DNA of 64,000 nucleotides, from contig NC_037682.1 in assembly GCF_003255815.1 (NCBI RefSeq), positions 6,239,115 to 6,303,114 of the forward strand, read 5' to 3'. The notes under the pieces are model-generated. The model did no database searches. It was not told where the DNA came from and worked only from the letters and a program-made list of their open reading frames with translations. Position 1 is the first letter of the stretch. Every line of letters starts with the position of its first letter. Source of the DNA: Theropithecus gelada (taxonomy: Eukaryota; Chordata; Mammalia; Primates; Cercopithecidae). Made by a program: the position numbers and the translations under genes. Shown one piece after another: positions 23,093-34,785 of the stretch.

Positions 23093-23120
23093 AAAAAAGA
23101 AAGAAAGAAAGAGAAGAAAA

Positions 23121-23160
<40 letters not shown>

Positions 23161-23221
23161 AAGAGGAAGGAAGGAAGGAAGGAAGGAAGGAAGGAAGGAA
23201 GGAAGGAAGGAAGAAAGGAAN

Positions 23222-23284
<63 letters not shown>

Positions 23285-23362
23285 AGGAAGGAAGGAAGGA
23301 AGGAAGGAAGGAAGGAAGGAAGGAAGGAGAAAGAAAAAAGAAAAGAAAGAGAAAGAAAATCC
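23093..23362. repeat. Polypurine microsatellite (GAAA)n, (GA)n, (GGAA)n with an unresolved base
   Basis: About 270 bases. Order is GAAA, GA (about 16 units), GGAA (about 13), GAAA (about 16), GGAA (about 11), GAAA-rich. Position 23221 is N, so unit counts are unreliable. Confidence 0.96.
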
Positions 23363-24390
23363 AGTACAGCTGCCCAGGCTCTGCCCAACCCCTCCTCCCC
23401 TGCAGGGTCCTCCTTGACCTTCCGTCACACGTCCCCCAGGACCTTCCTGCCCACCCGAAGCCCAGTTTTCCCTGAGCCCTTCCTGCTTTTGTCGTTGGCT
23501 CCTTTTTTATTCCAAATCTCCCTGTAGGTGACTCAGGTGCAATGAGGTAAATAAAAACACAGAACACGCAGTTAAATGTGAATACCAGATGGACAGTGAA
23601 TGATTTTCGAGTGTATGTCCCGTGTGATGTTTGGGATGTAGCATACTAAGACATTCTTTGTTTTGTCTGAAATTCCAATTTATCTGACACCCTGGGTTCT
23701 TATGCAACCCTCAGTGCCGGGGCCCATGGAAGGTGGGGAGCCTGTATCCTTCAGGACTGAGACACTGAGGCGCAGGGATGAGATATCCAACAGCAACACA
23801 GGTCATGGGGCTGTCTCATGTCCACTGAAAAGTATTTGGGGTCTAGCACTGCTCTGAGGAGAAGGCCGGCTGTGCTCCATATTTTTGTCAAAGAAGACAT
23901 AGATCTGGTAGAAAAATGGACATAAGCACTAATTAAGAGAAAATCAAGTTGACAGATCCTTAGTGGTAAGAGCTTTCTTCTCCATGATGCACAAACAACA
24001 GAATAAATAGTATCCCTGGGGGGAAGATTAAATTCTCAAACCCTGTTATTGTATTTGAAGAATCAGGCTGACTTCCCAAAGGAAGGACATTGCCAATTAC
24101 CATCGCCAGGGCCCTCCGTTTCCGGGAGCACAGCTGTCTTGCAAGCTGTCTGGATGGCAGCCCCCTGCCCAGCAGCTGGCCACCGAGCGGGGCTGCATCA
24201 CCAGGGAGACTGAACACTGTTTGCAGTGGGGACGAGGGTGGGAAGGAGGTTGCTGTGATTTTCGCAGGAAACAAAACATGGGAACAGCTGTCAAACCTGC
24301 ACCAGGCTTCTCCCAGCCACTGCCCAGGCCCCAGCCCAGGGTCCACAGAGCCTGGCAAAGTTCTCCTTCCCAGCCTCCCACGGGCAATGT
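23363..24390. other. Single-copy region
   Basis: No gene or repeat family recognised. Short open frames only. Confidence 0.5.
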
Positions 24391-24394
24391 TTCA

Positions 24395-24758
24395 CGGATT
24401 TATTGCCACGTAAGAAATTGCCCCAAAACTTAGTGGCCTAAAGCAGCATGATTTTGTGGTATGGGCGGGGATAGCTCGTTTCTGCTCCATGCAGAATCAC
24501 TTGGGTGGCCACTCCAGGGCTGGAAGATCCACTTTCAAGGAAGCAGACTCATGGCTGGTGAATGAGTGCTGCCTGGAGGCTCAGGCCTCAGCTGGAGACA
24601 GTGGCCAGGGCCCTTCATTCTCCTCCGTGTAGCTCCTTGGGCTTCCTCCCAGTATGGTGGCTGGGTTCCAAGCAGGAGGAAGCAAAAGGCAGCCTCTTAA
24701 AGGCTAAGCCTGGAATTGGCACATCACTTCTCTCATGTTCTATAGGTCAAAGCAGTCA
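24395..24758 (-). mobile_element. Ancient interspersed repeat, possibly MLT1-like and antisense
   Basis: Contains GCCCCAAAACTTAGTGGCCTAAAGCAGCA, here split as CCCCAAAACTTAGTGGCC and TAAAGCAGCA, a motif common in old mammalian LTR-type repeats. Family and strand uncertain. Confidence 0.35.
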
Positions 24759-24763
24759 GAGGC

Positions 24764-25134
24764 TGACGTGGTTTGGCTGTGTCCCCACCCAAATCTCCTC
24801 TTGAATTGCAGCTCCCACAATTCCCACGTGTTGTGGGGGACCCAGTGGGAGGTAATTGAATCATGGGGGCGGGTCTTTCCCGGGGGGCGGGTCTTTCCTA
24901 TGCTATTCTCTTGACAGTGAATATGTCTTAGGAGATCGGATGGTTTTATAAAGGGGAATTTCCCTACACACATGCTCTTTTGTCTGCCACTGTATGAGAC
25001 ATGCCTTTCACCTCCCACTGTGATGTGAGGCCTCCCCAGCTGCATGGAACTGTAAGTCCATTAAACCTCTTTCTTTTGTAAATTGCCCAGGATCAGTTAT
25101 GTCTTTATGAGCAGCAGGAAAATGGACTAATACA
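24764..25134 (+). mobile_element. THE1/MST-type MaLR solo LTR
   Basis: About 371 bp from TGACGTGGTTTGGCTGTGTC to GGACTAATACA. Includes ATTGAATCATGGGGGCGGG, a TTTATAAAGGGGA box and ATTAAACCTCTTTCTTTTG, as in THE1/MST LTRs. Carries a local duplication of GGGCGGGTCTTTCC. Confidence 0.95.
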
Positions 25135-25344
25135 CAAGCTCAGCCCAGATGCAAGCGGGTAGAGAAGCAGACCCCACCCCTCAGTGGGCAAAATCTCAAA
25201 GAATTTTGGCTCTCTGCTGTACACTCCATCCTGTGCTGCCTGCCCTTCCTTGTCCGGGCCCCACTCTGGAGCAGCCAGCTCCAGCTTTGCAAAATGCAGC
25301 CCTTACCATAACTCCCTCTTGCTAGGAGACCTTGGTAGCTTCGT

Positions 25345-25560
25345 TATTCTCTAAGGATCAAGCTCAAATGTTTTATCGTGGCACTCGAGGCCCTCCAATG
25401 CCTGACCCTTGCCCGTCTTTGCAACCCTCCAGCTGCCCAGCTTCTCCACCCCAAAAACTTGATCCACACACCTGGGCCAGACTGTTCCCAGGGAGGCACT
25501 TCCTTGTTCTGGACGCATGTTATACACGCAGGATGCTTCCCTGCTGGGCTGAGCTCACGG
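25345..25560 (+). mobile_element. L2 fragment
   Basis: CTCGAGGCCCTCCAATGCCTG, here as GAGGCCCTCCAATGCCTGAC, followed by pyrimidine-rich sequence and TTCCCTGCTGGGCT resembles the 3' region of LINE-2. Diverged. Confidence 0.5.
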
Positions 25561-25619
25561 CCAGTGACATTGGGTCAGAAGAACTCAAAGCTTTCAGGAC
25601 AATTAAAAATCACACTCCC

Positions 25620-25941
25620 GGCCAGGCATGGTGGCTCACACCTGTAATCTCAGCACTTTGGGAGACCGAGGCGGGGGGGATCATGAGATGGTCAGGAGAT
25701 CGAGACCATCCCGGCTAACACAGTGAAACCCCATCTCTATTAAAAATACAAAACATTAGCCAGGCATGGTGGCACGTGCTTGTAGTCCCAGCTACTTGGG
25801 AGGCTGAGGCAGGAGAATCGCTTGAACCCAGGAGGCAGAGATTGCAATGAGCTGAGATCGCGCCACTGCACTCCAGCCTGGGCAACAGAGCAAGGCTCCA
25901 CCTCAAAAAAAACAAACAAACAAACAAACAAACAAAAAGCA
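25620..25941 (+). mobile_element. Alu with (CAAA)n tail
   Basis: Flanked by AAAAATCACACTCCC (25605-25619) and AAAAATCACACGCCC (25942-25956), one mismatch. The tail has about seven AAAC units. Confidence 0.95.
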
Positions 25942-26045
25942 AAAAATCACACGCCCAACCTCAGCCACATTTTATTATTCTATGTGCACTTAGAAAACAA
26001 AATTATATTTTGGGGTTCAAAGCACTTTTTTACCCTCTGGGTTTT

Positions 26046-26066
26046 TATTATTATTATTATTTGTTT
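26046..26066. repeat. Short (TTA)n
   Basis: About six TTA units. Confidence 0.8.
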
Positions 26067-26145
26067 CTCAATGATGAAAACAGAAACAGACTAGGATATT
26101 TTCAGGCATAAATGGGTCAAATATCTCTTTTTTAAAATTAAAAAA

Positions 26146-29100
26146 CCCATCAAATAGACACAATAAAAAATGATAAAGGGAATATCACCACTGATCCCAC
26201 AGAAATACAAACCACCATCAGAGAATATTATAAACACATCTACACAAATAAACTAGAACATCTAGAAGAAATGGATAAATTCCTGGACATATACCCCCTT
26301 CCAAGACTAACCCAGAAAGAAGTCGAATCCCTGAATAGACCAATAACAAGTTCTGAAATTGAGATAGTAATCAATAGGCTACCAACTAAAAAAGTCCAGG
26401 ACCAGACGGATTTACAGCTGAATTCTACCAGAGTTACAAAGAGGAGCTGGTACCATTCCTTCTGAAACTATTCCAAACAATAGAAAAAGAGGGACTCCTC
26501 CCTAACTCATTTTATGAGGCCAACATCATCCTGATACCAAAACCTGGCAGAGACACAACAAAAAAAGTAAATTTCAGGCCAATATCCCTGATGAACATCG
26601 ACGAGAAAATCCTCAATAAAATACTGGCAAACCGAATTCAGCAGCACATCAAAAAGCATATCCACCACGATCAAGTTGGTTTCATCCCTGGGATGCAAGG
26701 CTGGTTCAACATATGCAAATCAATAAACGTAATCCATCACATAAACAGAACCAAAGATAAAAACCACATGATTATCTTTTTTTTTTTTTTTTTTTTTTTT
26801 TTTATTTTTGTTTTTTGAGACGGAGTCTCGCTCTGTCGCCCAGGCTGGAGTACAGTGGCCGGATCTCAGCTCACTGCAAGCTCCGCCTCCCGGGTTTATG
26901 CCATTCTCCTGCCTCAGCCTCCCGAGTAGCCGGGACTACAGGCGCCCGCCACCTCGCCCGGCTAGTTTTTTGTATTTTTTAGTAGAGACGGGGTTTCACC
27001 GTGTTAGCCAGGATGGTCTCGATCTCCTGACCTCGTGATCCGCCCGTCTCGGCCTCCCAAAGTGCTGGGATTACAGGCTTGAGCCACCGCGCCCGGCCAT
27101 GATTATCTTAATAGACGCAGAAAAGGCCTTCAATAAAATTCAACACCCCTTCATGCTAAAAACACTCAATAAACTAGGTATTGATAGAACATATCTCAAA
27201 ATAATAAGAGCTATTTATGACAAACCCACAGCCAATATCATACTGAGTAGGCAAAAGCTAGAAGCATTCCCCATCTTCTCAGCCCCAAAACTCCTTAAGC
27301 TGATAAGCAACTTCACCAAAGTCTCAGGATACAAAATCAATGTGCATAAAGCACAAACATTTCTATACACCAATAATAGACAAATAGAGAGTCAAATCAT
27401 GAGTGAACTCCCATTCACAATTGCTAGAAACAGAATAAAATAGGAATACAACTTACAAGGGATGTGAAGGACCTCTTCAAGGAGAACTACAAACCACTGC
27501 TCAAGGAAATAAGAAAGGACTCAAACAGATGGAAAAACATTCCATGCTCATGGATAGGAAGAATCAATATCATGAAAATGGCCATACTGCCCAAAGTAAT
27601 TTATAGATTTAATGCTATTCACATCAAGCTACCATTGACTTTCTTCACAGAGTTAGAAAAAACTACTTTAAATTTCATATGGAACCAAAAAAGAACCCAT
27701 ATAGCCAAGAGAATCCTAAGCAAGAAGAACAAAGCTGGAGGCATCACACTACCTGACTTCAAACTATACTACAAGGCTACAATAACCAAAATAGCATGGT
27801 ACTGATACCAAAACAGATATATAGACCAATGGAACAGAACAGAGACCTCAGAAATAACACCACACATCTACAATCATCTGATCTTTGACAAACTTGACAA
27901 AAACAAGCAATGGGGAAAGGATTCCCTATTTAATAAATGGTGTTGGGAAAACTGACTAGCCATATGCAGAAAACTGAAACTGGATCCCTTCCTTACACCT
28001 TATACAAAAGTTAACTCAAGATGGATTAAAGACTTAAACATAAGACCAAAAACCATAAAAACCCTAGAAGAAAACCTAGGCAATACCATTCAGGACATAG
28101 GCATGGGCAAAGAAGTCATAACTAAAACACCAAAAGGAATGGCAACAAAAGCCAAAATTGACAAATGGAATCTTATTAAACTAAAGAGCTTCTGCACAGC
28201 GGAAGAAACTATCATCAGAGTGAACAGGCAACCTACAGAAAGGGATAAAATTTTTGCAATCTATCCATCTGACAAAGGTCTAATATCCAGAATCTAGAAA
28301 GAACTTAAACAAATTTACAAGAAAAAAAACCAAACAATCCCATCAAAAAGTGGGCAAAGGATGTGAAAAGACACTCCTCCAAAGAAGACATTTATGAGTC
28401 CAAGAAACATATGAAAAAAAGCTAATCATCACTGATCGTTAGACAAATGCAAACTAAAACCACAATGAGATACCATCTCACACCAGTTAGAATGGCGATC
28501 ATTAAAAAGTCAGGAAACAACAGATGGTGGTGAGGATGTGGAGAAATAGGAATGCTTTTACACTGTTGGTAGGAGTGTAAATTAATTCAACCATTGTGGA
28601 AGACAGTGTGGCGATTCCTCAAGGATCTAGAATCAGAAATACCATTTGACCCAGCAATCCCATTTCTGGACATATACCCAAAGGATTATAAATCATTCTA
28701 CTATAAAGATACACACACACGTATGTTTATTGCGGCACTATTTATGATAGCAAAGACTCGGAACCAACCCAAATGCCCATCAATGATAGACTGGATAAAG
28801 AAAATGTGACAAATATACAACATGGAATACTATGCAGCCATAAAAAAGAAAGAGTCCATGTCCTTTGCAGGGATATGGATGAAGCTGGAAACCATCATTC
28901 TCAGTAAACTAACACAGGAACAGAAAACCAAACACCATGTGTTCTCACTCATAAGAGGGAATTGAACAATGAGAACATATGGGCACAGGGAGGGGAACAT
29001 CACACACCGGGGCCTGTCAGGAGGTGGTGGGAAAGTGGGGGGATAGCATTAGGAGAAATACCTAATTCATGTGGGGCTTCAAAACCTAGATAATGAGTTG

Positions 29101-29180
29101 ATGGGTGCAGCAAACCACCATGGCACATGTATACCTAAGTAACAAACCTGCACATTCTGCACATGTATCCCAGAACTTAA
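26146..29180 (+). mobile_element. 5'-truncated primate L1 with deleted RT core, split by an Alu
   Basis: LINE-1 of the L1P group. It begins inside ORF2 (AATAGACACAATAAAAAATG), downstream of the endonuclease domain, and runs through RT, the C-terminal region and the 3'UTR to a TA-rich end near 29180. ORF2 is broken into several frames (26271-26465, 26591-26778, 27099-27443, 27464-27805, 28103-28297, 28594-28809). Compared with L1 ORF2 as I know it, about 190 nt are missing at 27268-27275. The missing segment should contain the catalytic FADD motif. Not capable of retrotransposition. Confidence 0.95.
26779..27098 (-). mobile_element. Young Old World monkey-type AluY inside the L1
   Basis: Flanked by ATGATTATCTT at 26768-26778 and 27099-27109, both L1 ORF2 sequence. 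T run of over 25 bases. Near-consensus, with the CGGATCTCAGCTC and GGCTTGAGCC markers. Confidence 0.97.
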
Positions 29181-29218
29181 AGTATATATATATATAAGAC
29201 AAAACAACAATTATTTAT

Positions 29219-29514
29219 TCAGTTTTTTTGAGACAGGGTCTTGCTGTGTCCCCCAGGCTGGAGCACAGTGGCACAATCATGGCTCACTGAAGCCTCAACT
29301 CCTAGGCTCAAGCCATCCTTCCTCCTCAGCCTCCCTAGTGTCTGGGACCACAGGTGTGCACCACCATGCCTGGCTAAGGCTTTTTTTAATTTTTAATAGA
29401 GATTAAGTCTCACTATGTTGCCCAGGCTGGTCTCAAACTCCTAGGCTCAAGTGATCCTCCCACCTTGGCCTCCCAGAGGGTTGGGATTATAGGTGTGAGC
29501 CACCGCACCTGTCT
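29219..29514 (-). mobile_element. AluJ-type, minus strand
   Basis: Older Alu diagnostics (AGCCTCAACTCCTAGGCTCAAG; CACTATGTTGCCCAGGCTGG), ends GAGCCACCGCACCTGTC. Confidence 0.9.
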
Positions 29515-29585
29515 GCCTACTTTTTCTATTATAATGTTTGTCTTCTCTCCCCCAACCAACCCGATTTCAAGGAATTTTTGTGGTT

Positions 29586-29914
29586 TTTTTTTTTTTTTGA
29601 GACAGGGTCTTGCTCTGTTGCCCAAGCTGGAATGCAGTGGCATGATCATAACTCACTGTAGCCGTCTTGACCTCCTAGGCTCAAGCAATCCTCCTGCCTC
29701 AGCCTCCCTGGTAGCTAGGACTACAGCTGTATGTCATCATGCTCAGCTAAATTTTTTCATTTTCGTTTTCCTTTTTTTTTTTTTTTTTTTTTTTAGTGGA
29801 GATGGAGTCTCCCTATGTTTGCCTAGGCTGGTCTCGAACTCCTGGCCTCAAGCAGTTCTCCCATCCTGACCTCTCAAAGTGCCTGCGTTATAGGCATCAG
29901 CCACCATGCACAGC
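29586..29914 (-). mobile_element. AluJ-type with expanded internal T tract
   Basis: Old Alu. A run of about 24 T at 29772-29795 replaces the short T stretch before TAGTGGAGATGG. Confidence 0.9.
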
Positions 29915-32487
29915 CTAGAAGTTTTAATATATTAGGGAGATGTAAACCTTTGGCCTCTGGCGTGAATTGCATACATTTGTCATTGAGTTTGTTTATGCAA
30001 TTTGCTTGTTTGTTTTGCTCTGCAGAGGTTTGTCTTTTTTCAATGTGGTCAAATTTATCAATCTTTTATTTTATGGCTTCTGGATTTGAAATCTAGGCCC
30101 ATCCCAGCAAGTGTCAGCAGCGAGGCCTTATGATGAGCTGGGATGACCAGGGAAGGGTGGAACCTAAGCCATTCCTTTCAAAAAGACAAGATTTGGGGAG
30201 AGGGTTGTATTAGGCTTCTCCCAGTTGTAACAAAATCTAACTCAAACCAGCCTAAGCAGAACTGGGAATGTATTGACTCAGGTACCTTAGAGTCCGGTTG
30301 TAGTAGGAGTTCAGGTCAGGCTGGATCCAGGGGCTTAGACAATGACATCAGACTCAGACTCCCAACTCTGGTTGCTTCTGCAAGGGTGTCACTGGCAGGT
30401 AGCATCCTCTCATGGAAGCAGTAGGGATGCCCTGAGCTCCAGGCTCAGCAAGGCCAGCCAACACAGAACCGTTCTCAGAATTGATGTCATTATGTTGAAT
30501 GAAGTCACATGCCCCTCTCTAAACCCATCCCTGTGACCAAGAGTAAGGAGGCTGCTGATTGGCCAGGGCTAGGTCAGGTGCCGGTACCTGGTTCTGAGGG
30601 GCAGGGGGCGGGGCCAATCCTAACCCAGCCACAGGAGGATGCTCTTTCTAGAAGAAGGTGTGGAAATGCCAGACGTCCCCTGGGAGGAGGTCCAGGTGAT
30701 CACTGCAGCCTGAAGGTGATCGTGAAGGGAAGTGGAGTTGTGCAGACAGGCCAAGGGGACTGCAGAGCCTCCCATAGCAGCACCTAGTTGCCTGCTGTCC
30801 TCTTCTCCACCTGTCCATTCCCAAAAGCAGTGCTGGAGAAGGGGCTTGAGAAGGCTCTGCAGCGTCACAGGAGGCAGGTTCTAAACAAGTTCCCAGAGGC
30901 CGCGTCTCCCGTGGCCCTCGGAGTGGGGTCTGACTCTTGCCTCAAGGGCCGCCATGGCAACGCCAGCTCCCGCAGTGACACAGGTGCCGAACGCCCTGCC
31001 TGGCTCAGAGGCCTCAGGCTCAAAGGCGAATCTCCCGGGGCCTGCCCAGCAAGAGGCAGTGGGGTGGTCAGCATGCCCAGGGCCCTTCGAGAGCTGGTTC
31101 TGTGGAGATGAAAGGAAACCCGAGGCCCGTGGCCCAGCCCCTGGGCACTGGAAGGCGTGCAGCCCTGACGTGGGGCAGAGCTGTGAAGTGCCCGGGGGCC
31201 CCCGGAGAAAGCCCTCCCGCCAGCCGCCTCTTCTCCATTTGGTGTGGAGCATCTGCGGCCTGGCCTCAGTTCACAGAGACTGGGGAGGGTCTGGCTGTGC
31301 TGTCCCCTGCTGAACCCGTTCCCGGGAGGGGCCTCAGGGGTTCTTGCTCACTCCCAGGGCTGTTCACACGTCTCCAGTTCTCCCCTCGTGCCTGAAAACC
31401 TTCCAGGAGGACACTCGCCCTCCACTGTCCACAGCCCCCAGGTGGGAAGGCCCTTTGGGGGCAGTCAGGCCACCCTCTAGGCCTGAGCACCCCCTGCAGG
31501 AGGAGAGCTCGAACCTCATTCTGGAACGCATCTTGGAAGTCACCCATCAGCCTCCCTCCCCACCCTCGTTTCAGATGTAGAAACTGAAACCCCGCTTGGG
31601 GACCACCTTCCTGAGGACACAACGCTGGGTAGGGCTGGGCTCAGCCCTGCTGGGAAAAAGAGGGTCAGAGTGGGATCTGGAGGGCAGGAAGCTGTCCACT
31701 GTCAGAAGAGGGGAGGGGAGGACCCAGAGAAAGCCCCAGCTCCTGGCTGCTCCCCAGCCTGGCCCAGCCTCAGCCCCAGGTGGTCCAAGGTAAGTCAAGG
31801 GCTCCAAAGTAAGCTTCTAACGGGAAGGGATGAGAGCCGAGGGCTGTCTTCACAGCTGGAGGGGTCTGAGTTCCAAGCCAGGGAATGCACTCTGGGCCAG
31901 CTGACCCGGGTGGGTGTGGAGCAGGCCCCGGTGGACACTACCAGCAGGCCCCCGGGCAGCTGGGAATGTTCTAGGTGGCATCCAAGGACCCGTGACTCTC
32001 CCCAAGTTCACCCACTGCCCCATGTGGGAGCGCACTGGGGGCAGGAGTCCTCAGCACAAGCAGAACGGCCACCGTCCCACAGGGACGCATCCCCCTCTCT
32101 GCTCCAGAAGTGTGTGTGGTGTCACGCCAGCCTCGGGGGAGGGTGCCGGCAGCCTTGCCCGGGCCATCAGCAACAGTGGCTCTCAAGGAAGGACTCAGAA
32201 GTCGGCCTGCAAAGCTGGCCCTAATCCACTCGGATCTGTGGTCCCCTCCATGGTTGCGGGAAGAGTGGTCTCTTTTGTGTCTTGGCTTACGATCCTCCAG
32301 TCGAGGTGAGACACGTGTAATTTGCGATATTGATGCTCATTTTGCTATTTCAGTTTTGATCAAGGAAAGGACATCTTTGCCTAAGAACACAGTTTTTATT
32401 ACTAAGACAATCTCAGGTAACCTCCAGAGAATTTAGTCTCATAACTGTGACAGGGGAGAAAAGAATATAGCATTCACTTTCTCCTTT
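29915..32487. other. Mostly single-copy region
   Basis: Part of 30,200-30,620 looks like an old interspersed repeat (AACTCAAACCAGCCTAAGCA; GCTGCTGATTGGCCAGGGC) that I cannot assign. GC-rich from 30,600 to 32,250, with long chance frames on both strands but no recognisable domain. 31,575-31,650 may be a MIR scrap. Confidence 0.4.
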
Positions 32488-32503
32488 TGAAAATAGGTCT
32501 GCT

Positions 32504-32775
32504 GGTGGGCACAGTGGCTCACGCCTATAATCCCAACAGTTTGGGAGGCTGAGGTGGGTGGATCACATGAGGTCAGGAGTTCAAGACCAGCCTGGCCAAC
32601 ATGGCGAAACCCCATCTCTACCAAAAATACAAAAAGTAGCCAGATGTGGTGCTGCCTGCCTGTAACCCCAGCTACTCGGGAGGCTGAGGCAAGAGAATCG
32701 CTTGAACCCAGAGGTGGAGGTTGCAGTGAGCTAAGATCATGCTATTGCACTCCAGCCTGGGCAACAGAGCAAGAC
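32504..32775 (+). mobile_element. Alu with long purine tail
   Basis: Duplicated target AAAATAGGTCTGCTG (32489-32503) and AAAATAGTTCTGCTG (33084-33098), one mismatch. This brackets the Alu and its whole microsatellite tail. Confidence 0.94.
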
Positions 32776-32968
32776 TATGAAAAGAAAGAAAAAGAAAGAA
32801 GAAAGAAAGAAAGAAAGAAAGAAGGAAGGAAGGAAGGAAGGAAGGAAGGAAGGAAGGAAGGAAGGAAGGAAGGAAGGAAGGAAGGAAGGAGAAGAAAGAC
32901 AAAAGAGAGAAGAAAGAAAGAGAAAGAGAAAGAGAGAAAGAGAAAGAGAGAAAGAGAAAGAAAGAAAG

Positions 32969-33023
<55 letters not shown>

Positions 33024-33083
33024 AAAGAAAGAAAGAAAAGAAAGAAAGAAAAGAAAGAAAGAAGGAAAGAAGGAAAGAAAGAA
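32776..33083. repeat. Polypurine microsatellite (GAAA)n/(GGAA)n
   Basis: About 308 purine-only bases apart from isolated C/T. Order is GAAA, about 17 GGAA, AAAGAGA variants, then long GAAA and AAAAG. It lies inside the Alu target-site duplication, so it grew from the poly(A) tail. Confidence 0.97.
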
Positions 33084-33098
33084 AATAGTTCTGCTGTG

Positions 33099-34185
33099 GA
33101 AATGACTGTTTGCATTATAGCGTGTTAACCAAGAAGAGATTTCAAAGTTATCTTAAAATGTTCCTGTTCCCAGGAAGCAATGTACAGTAATAAAGACATA
33201 TTTTCACCAAGAATGACATGTCCAGAAAGAAAAGTTCTTAAAAGCAGAATGAGTAACAGTGGGCACACCGTGAGACTTAGTCACCTCCAAGAAGGACCTG
33301 TGTGGGAAAGGAGGGGCTGGGAGGGAAAGTGCGCCCGTTCATTCCCACCCCACACCAGCAATTCCAGGCACAAAGAGTTGAGCTCTGAGACAGATGAAAG
33401 CTTTCCAGTTCTCAGAAGTCCAAAGGGCTGACCCACTTTGCCGGTTTGCATGATTTGCCTGGAGTGGCATTAAGGCCGACTTCTTTGCAATGTGTCTGAA
33501 ATGAAATCATTTGGCTCCTTTGGTCACTTTTGGGTTTGATTTTTCTTTCTGTACCTGGCCATGGGGCATGATGGGGTCCATTACAAGACTTTCATCTGCC
33601 CTTTTCTTTCTGAATCCAAGCCCCCGGTGGCCCAGAGGCCTCAAGGGCACGGCTGGGGGTGGGGGTGCAGGGCGAGGAAGGGGGTAGCAGGTGGTGCGGT
33701 TCGGTGTGAGGCCCAGGCACGTGTTGCACTGGCGAAGTAGTTTGGGGATCATGCTGGCGGGGGACTTGCATGGGGACGGGGGGCTGCGTTCCCAGTCTCA
33801 GAGGACGTATTCAGACTCCAGATGTGGGAAATCTTTTGGCCCATAGAAAACATATTGCCAGTGTGCAGTTTTTCCAGAGAAACTTTTCAGTTGACAAAGC
33901 GGGTCCCAGTGGAGAGGGCAGGGGCAGGGCCTCCGGTCTCACCCAGCCCAGCCCCACGGTGAATTGTAGGTGGCCCTGGGGGTGACGGCAGGTGGGGAGC
34001 TGGATCCAAGACAGCTCTGGCCTTGGGGCTCTGGGTGGCCAGTGGGGTGCTGGATGGAGTGGAGCCTCATGCAGCCTGATGTGGAAAGTCCAGCCCAGGT
34101 GTGGGTGGACCCCAGGGTGGGCAGGTGGAGGAGCACGAATACAGAAGACAGGTCAGCGCTCAGGAAGAGGCTCCCCCATCTCTCC
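33099..34185. other. Single-copy region
   Basis: No gene recognised. GC content rises towards the minisatellite. Confidence 0.5.
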
Positions 34186-34785
34186 CACATTCCTCATCTC
34201 CACTGTACCCCTCATCTCCCCCTCACCCTCATCTCCCCCTCACCCTCATCTCCCCCTCACCCTCGTCTCCCCCACACCCCTTGTCTCCCCCACATCCTCA
34301 TCTCCCCCACATCCTCATCTCCCCCTCACCCTCATCTCCCCCACATCTTCATCTCCCCCTCACCCTCATCTCCCCCTCACCCTCATCTCCCCCACATCCT
34401 CATCTCCCCCTCACCCTCATCTCCCCCACACCCCTTGTCTCCCGGCACCCCTCCTCTCCACTGTACCTCTCATCTCTGCATGCCCCTCCCCCACGCCCCT
34501 CGTCTCCCCTGTACCCCTTGTCTTCCCTACACCCCACATCTCCCCTGCACCCCTCATCTCCCCCAAGCCCCCCATCTCCCCGCACCCCTCATCTCCCCTG
34601 CACCCTTGGTCTCCCCCGTGTCCCTCATCTACCCCATGCCCCTAATCTCCCCCATACCCCTCATCTCCCCCGCAACCCTCAGTTTCCCCATGTCCCTCGT
34701 CTCCCCCATGTCCCTCATCTCCCCCACACCTCTCATCTCCCTCATGCCCCTCATCTCCTCCACATCCCTCACCTCCCCTGATGAT
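34186..34785. repeat. C-rich minisatellite, unit about 12-15 bp (CCCTCATCTCCCC-like)
   Basis: About 45 imperfect units over about 600 bp. Left units are homogeneous (CCTCATCTCCCCCTCAC); right units are more variable (CCCATGTCCCTCGTCTCCCC). The minus strand has repeated GGGG and GGG runs. All three plus frames stay open because the unit lacks stops. Confidence 0.96.

Noticed and set aside
22919..23567. Frames of 110-190 codons rich in Phe/Leu/Ser or Lys/Arg/Glu
   Set aside because: Polypurine microsatellite plus Alu read on either strand, with an N inside.
26591..27805. Frames with reverse-transcriptase-like sequence
   Set aside because: Not a cellular gene; fragments of a truncated L1 ORF2 broken by an Alu, a deletion and frameshifts.
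32776..33083. Regularly spaced short repeats considered as a CRISPR-like array
   Set aside because: Simple 4-bp microsatellite without spacers; the genome is eukaryotic.
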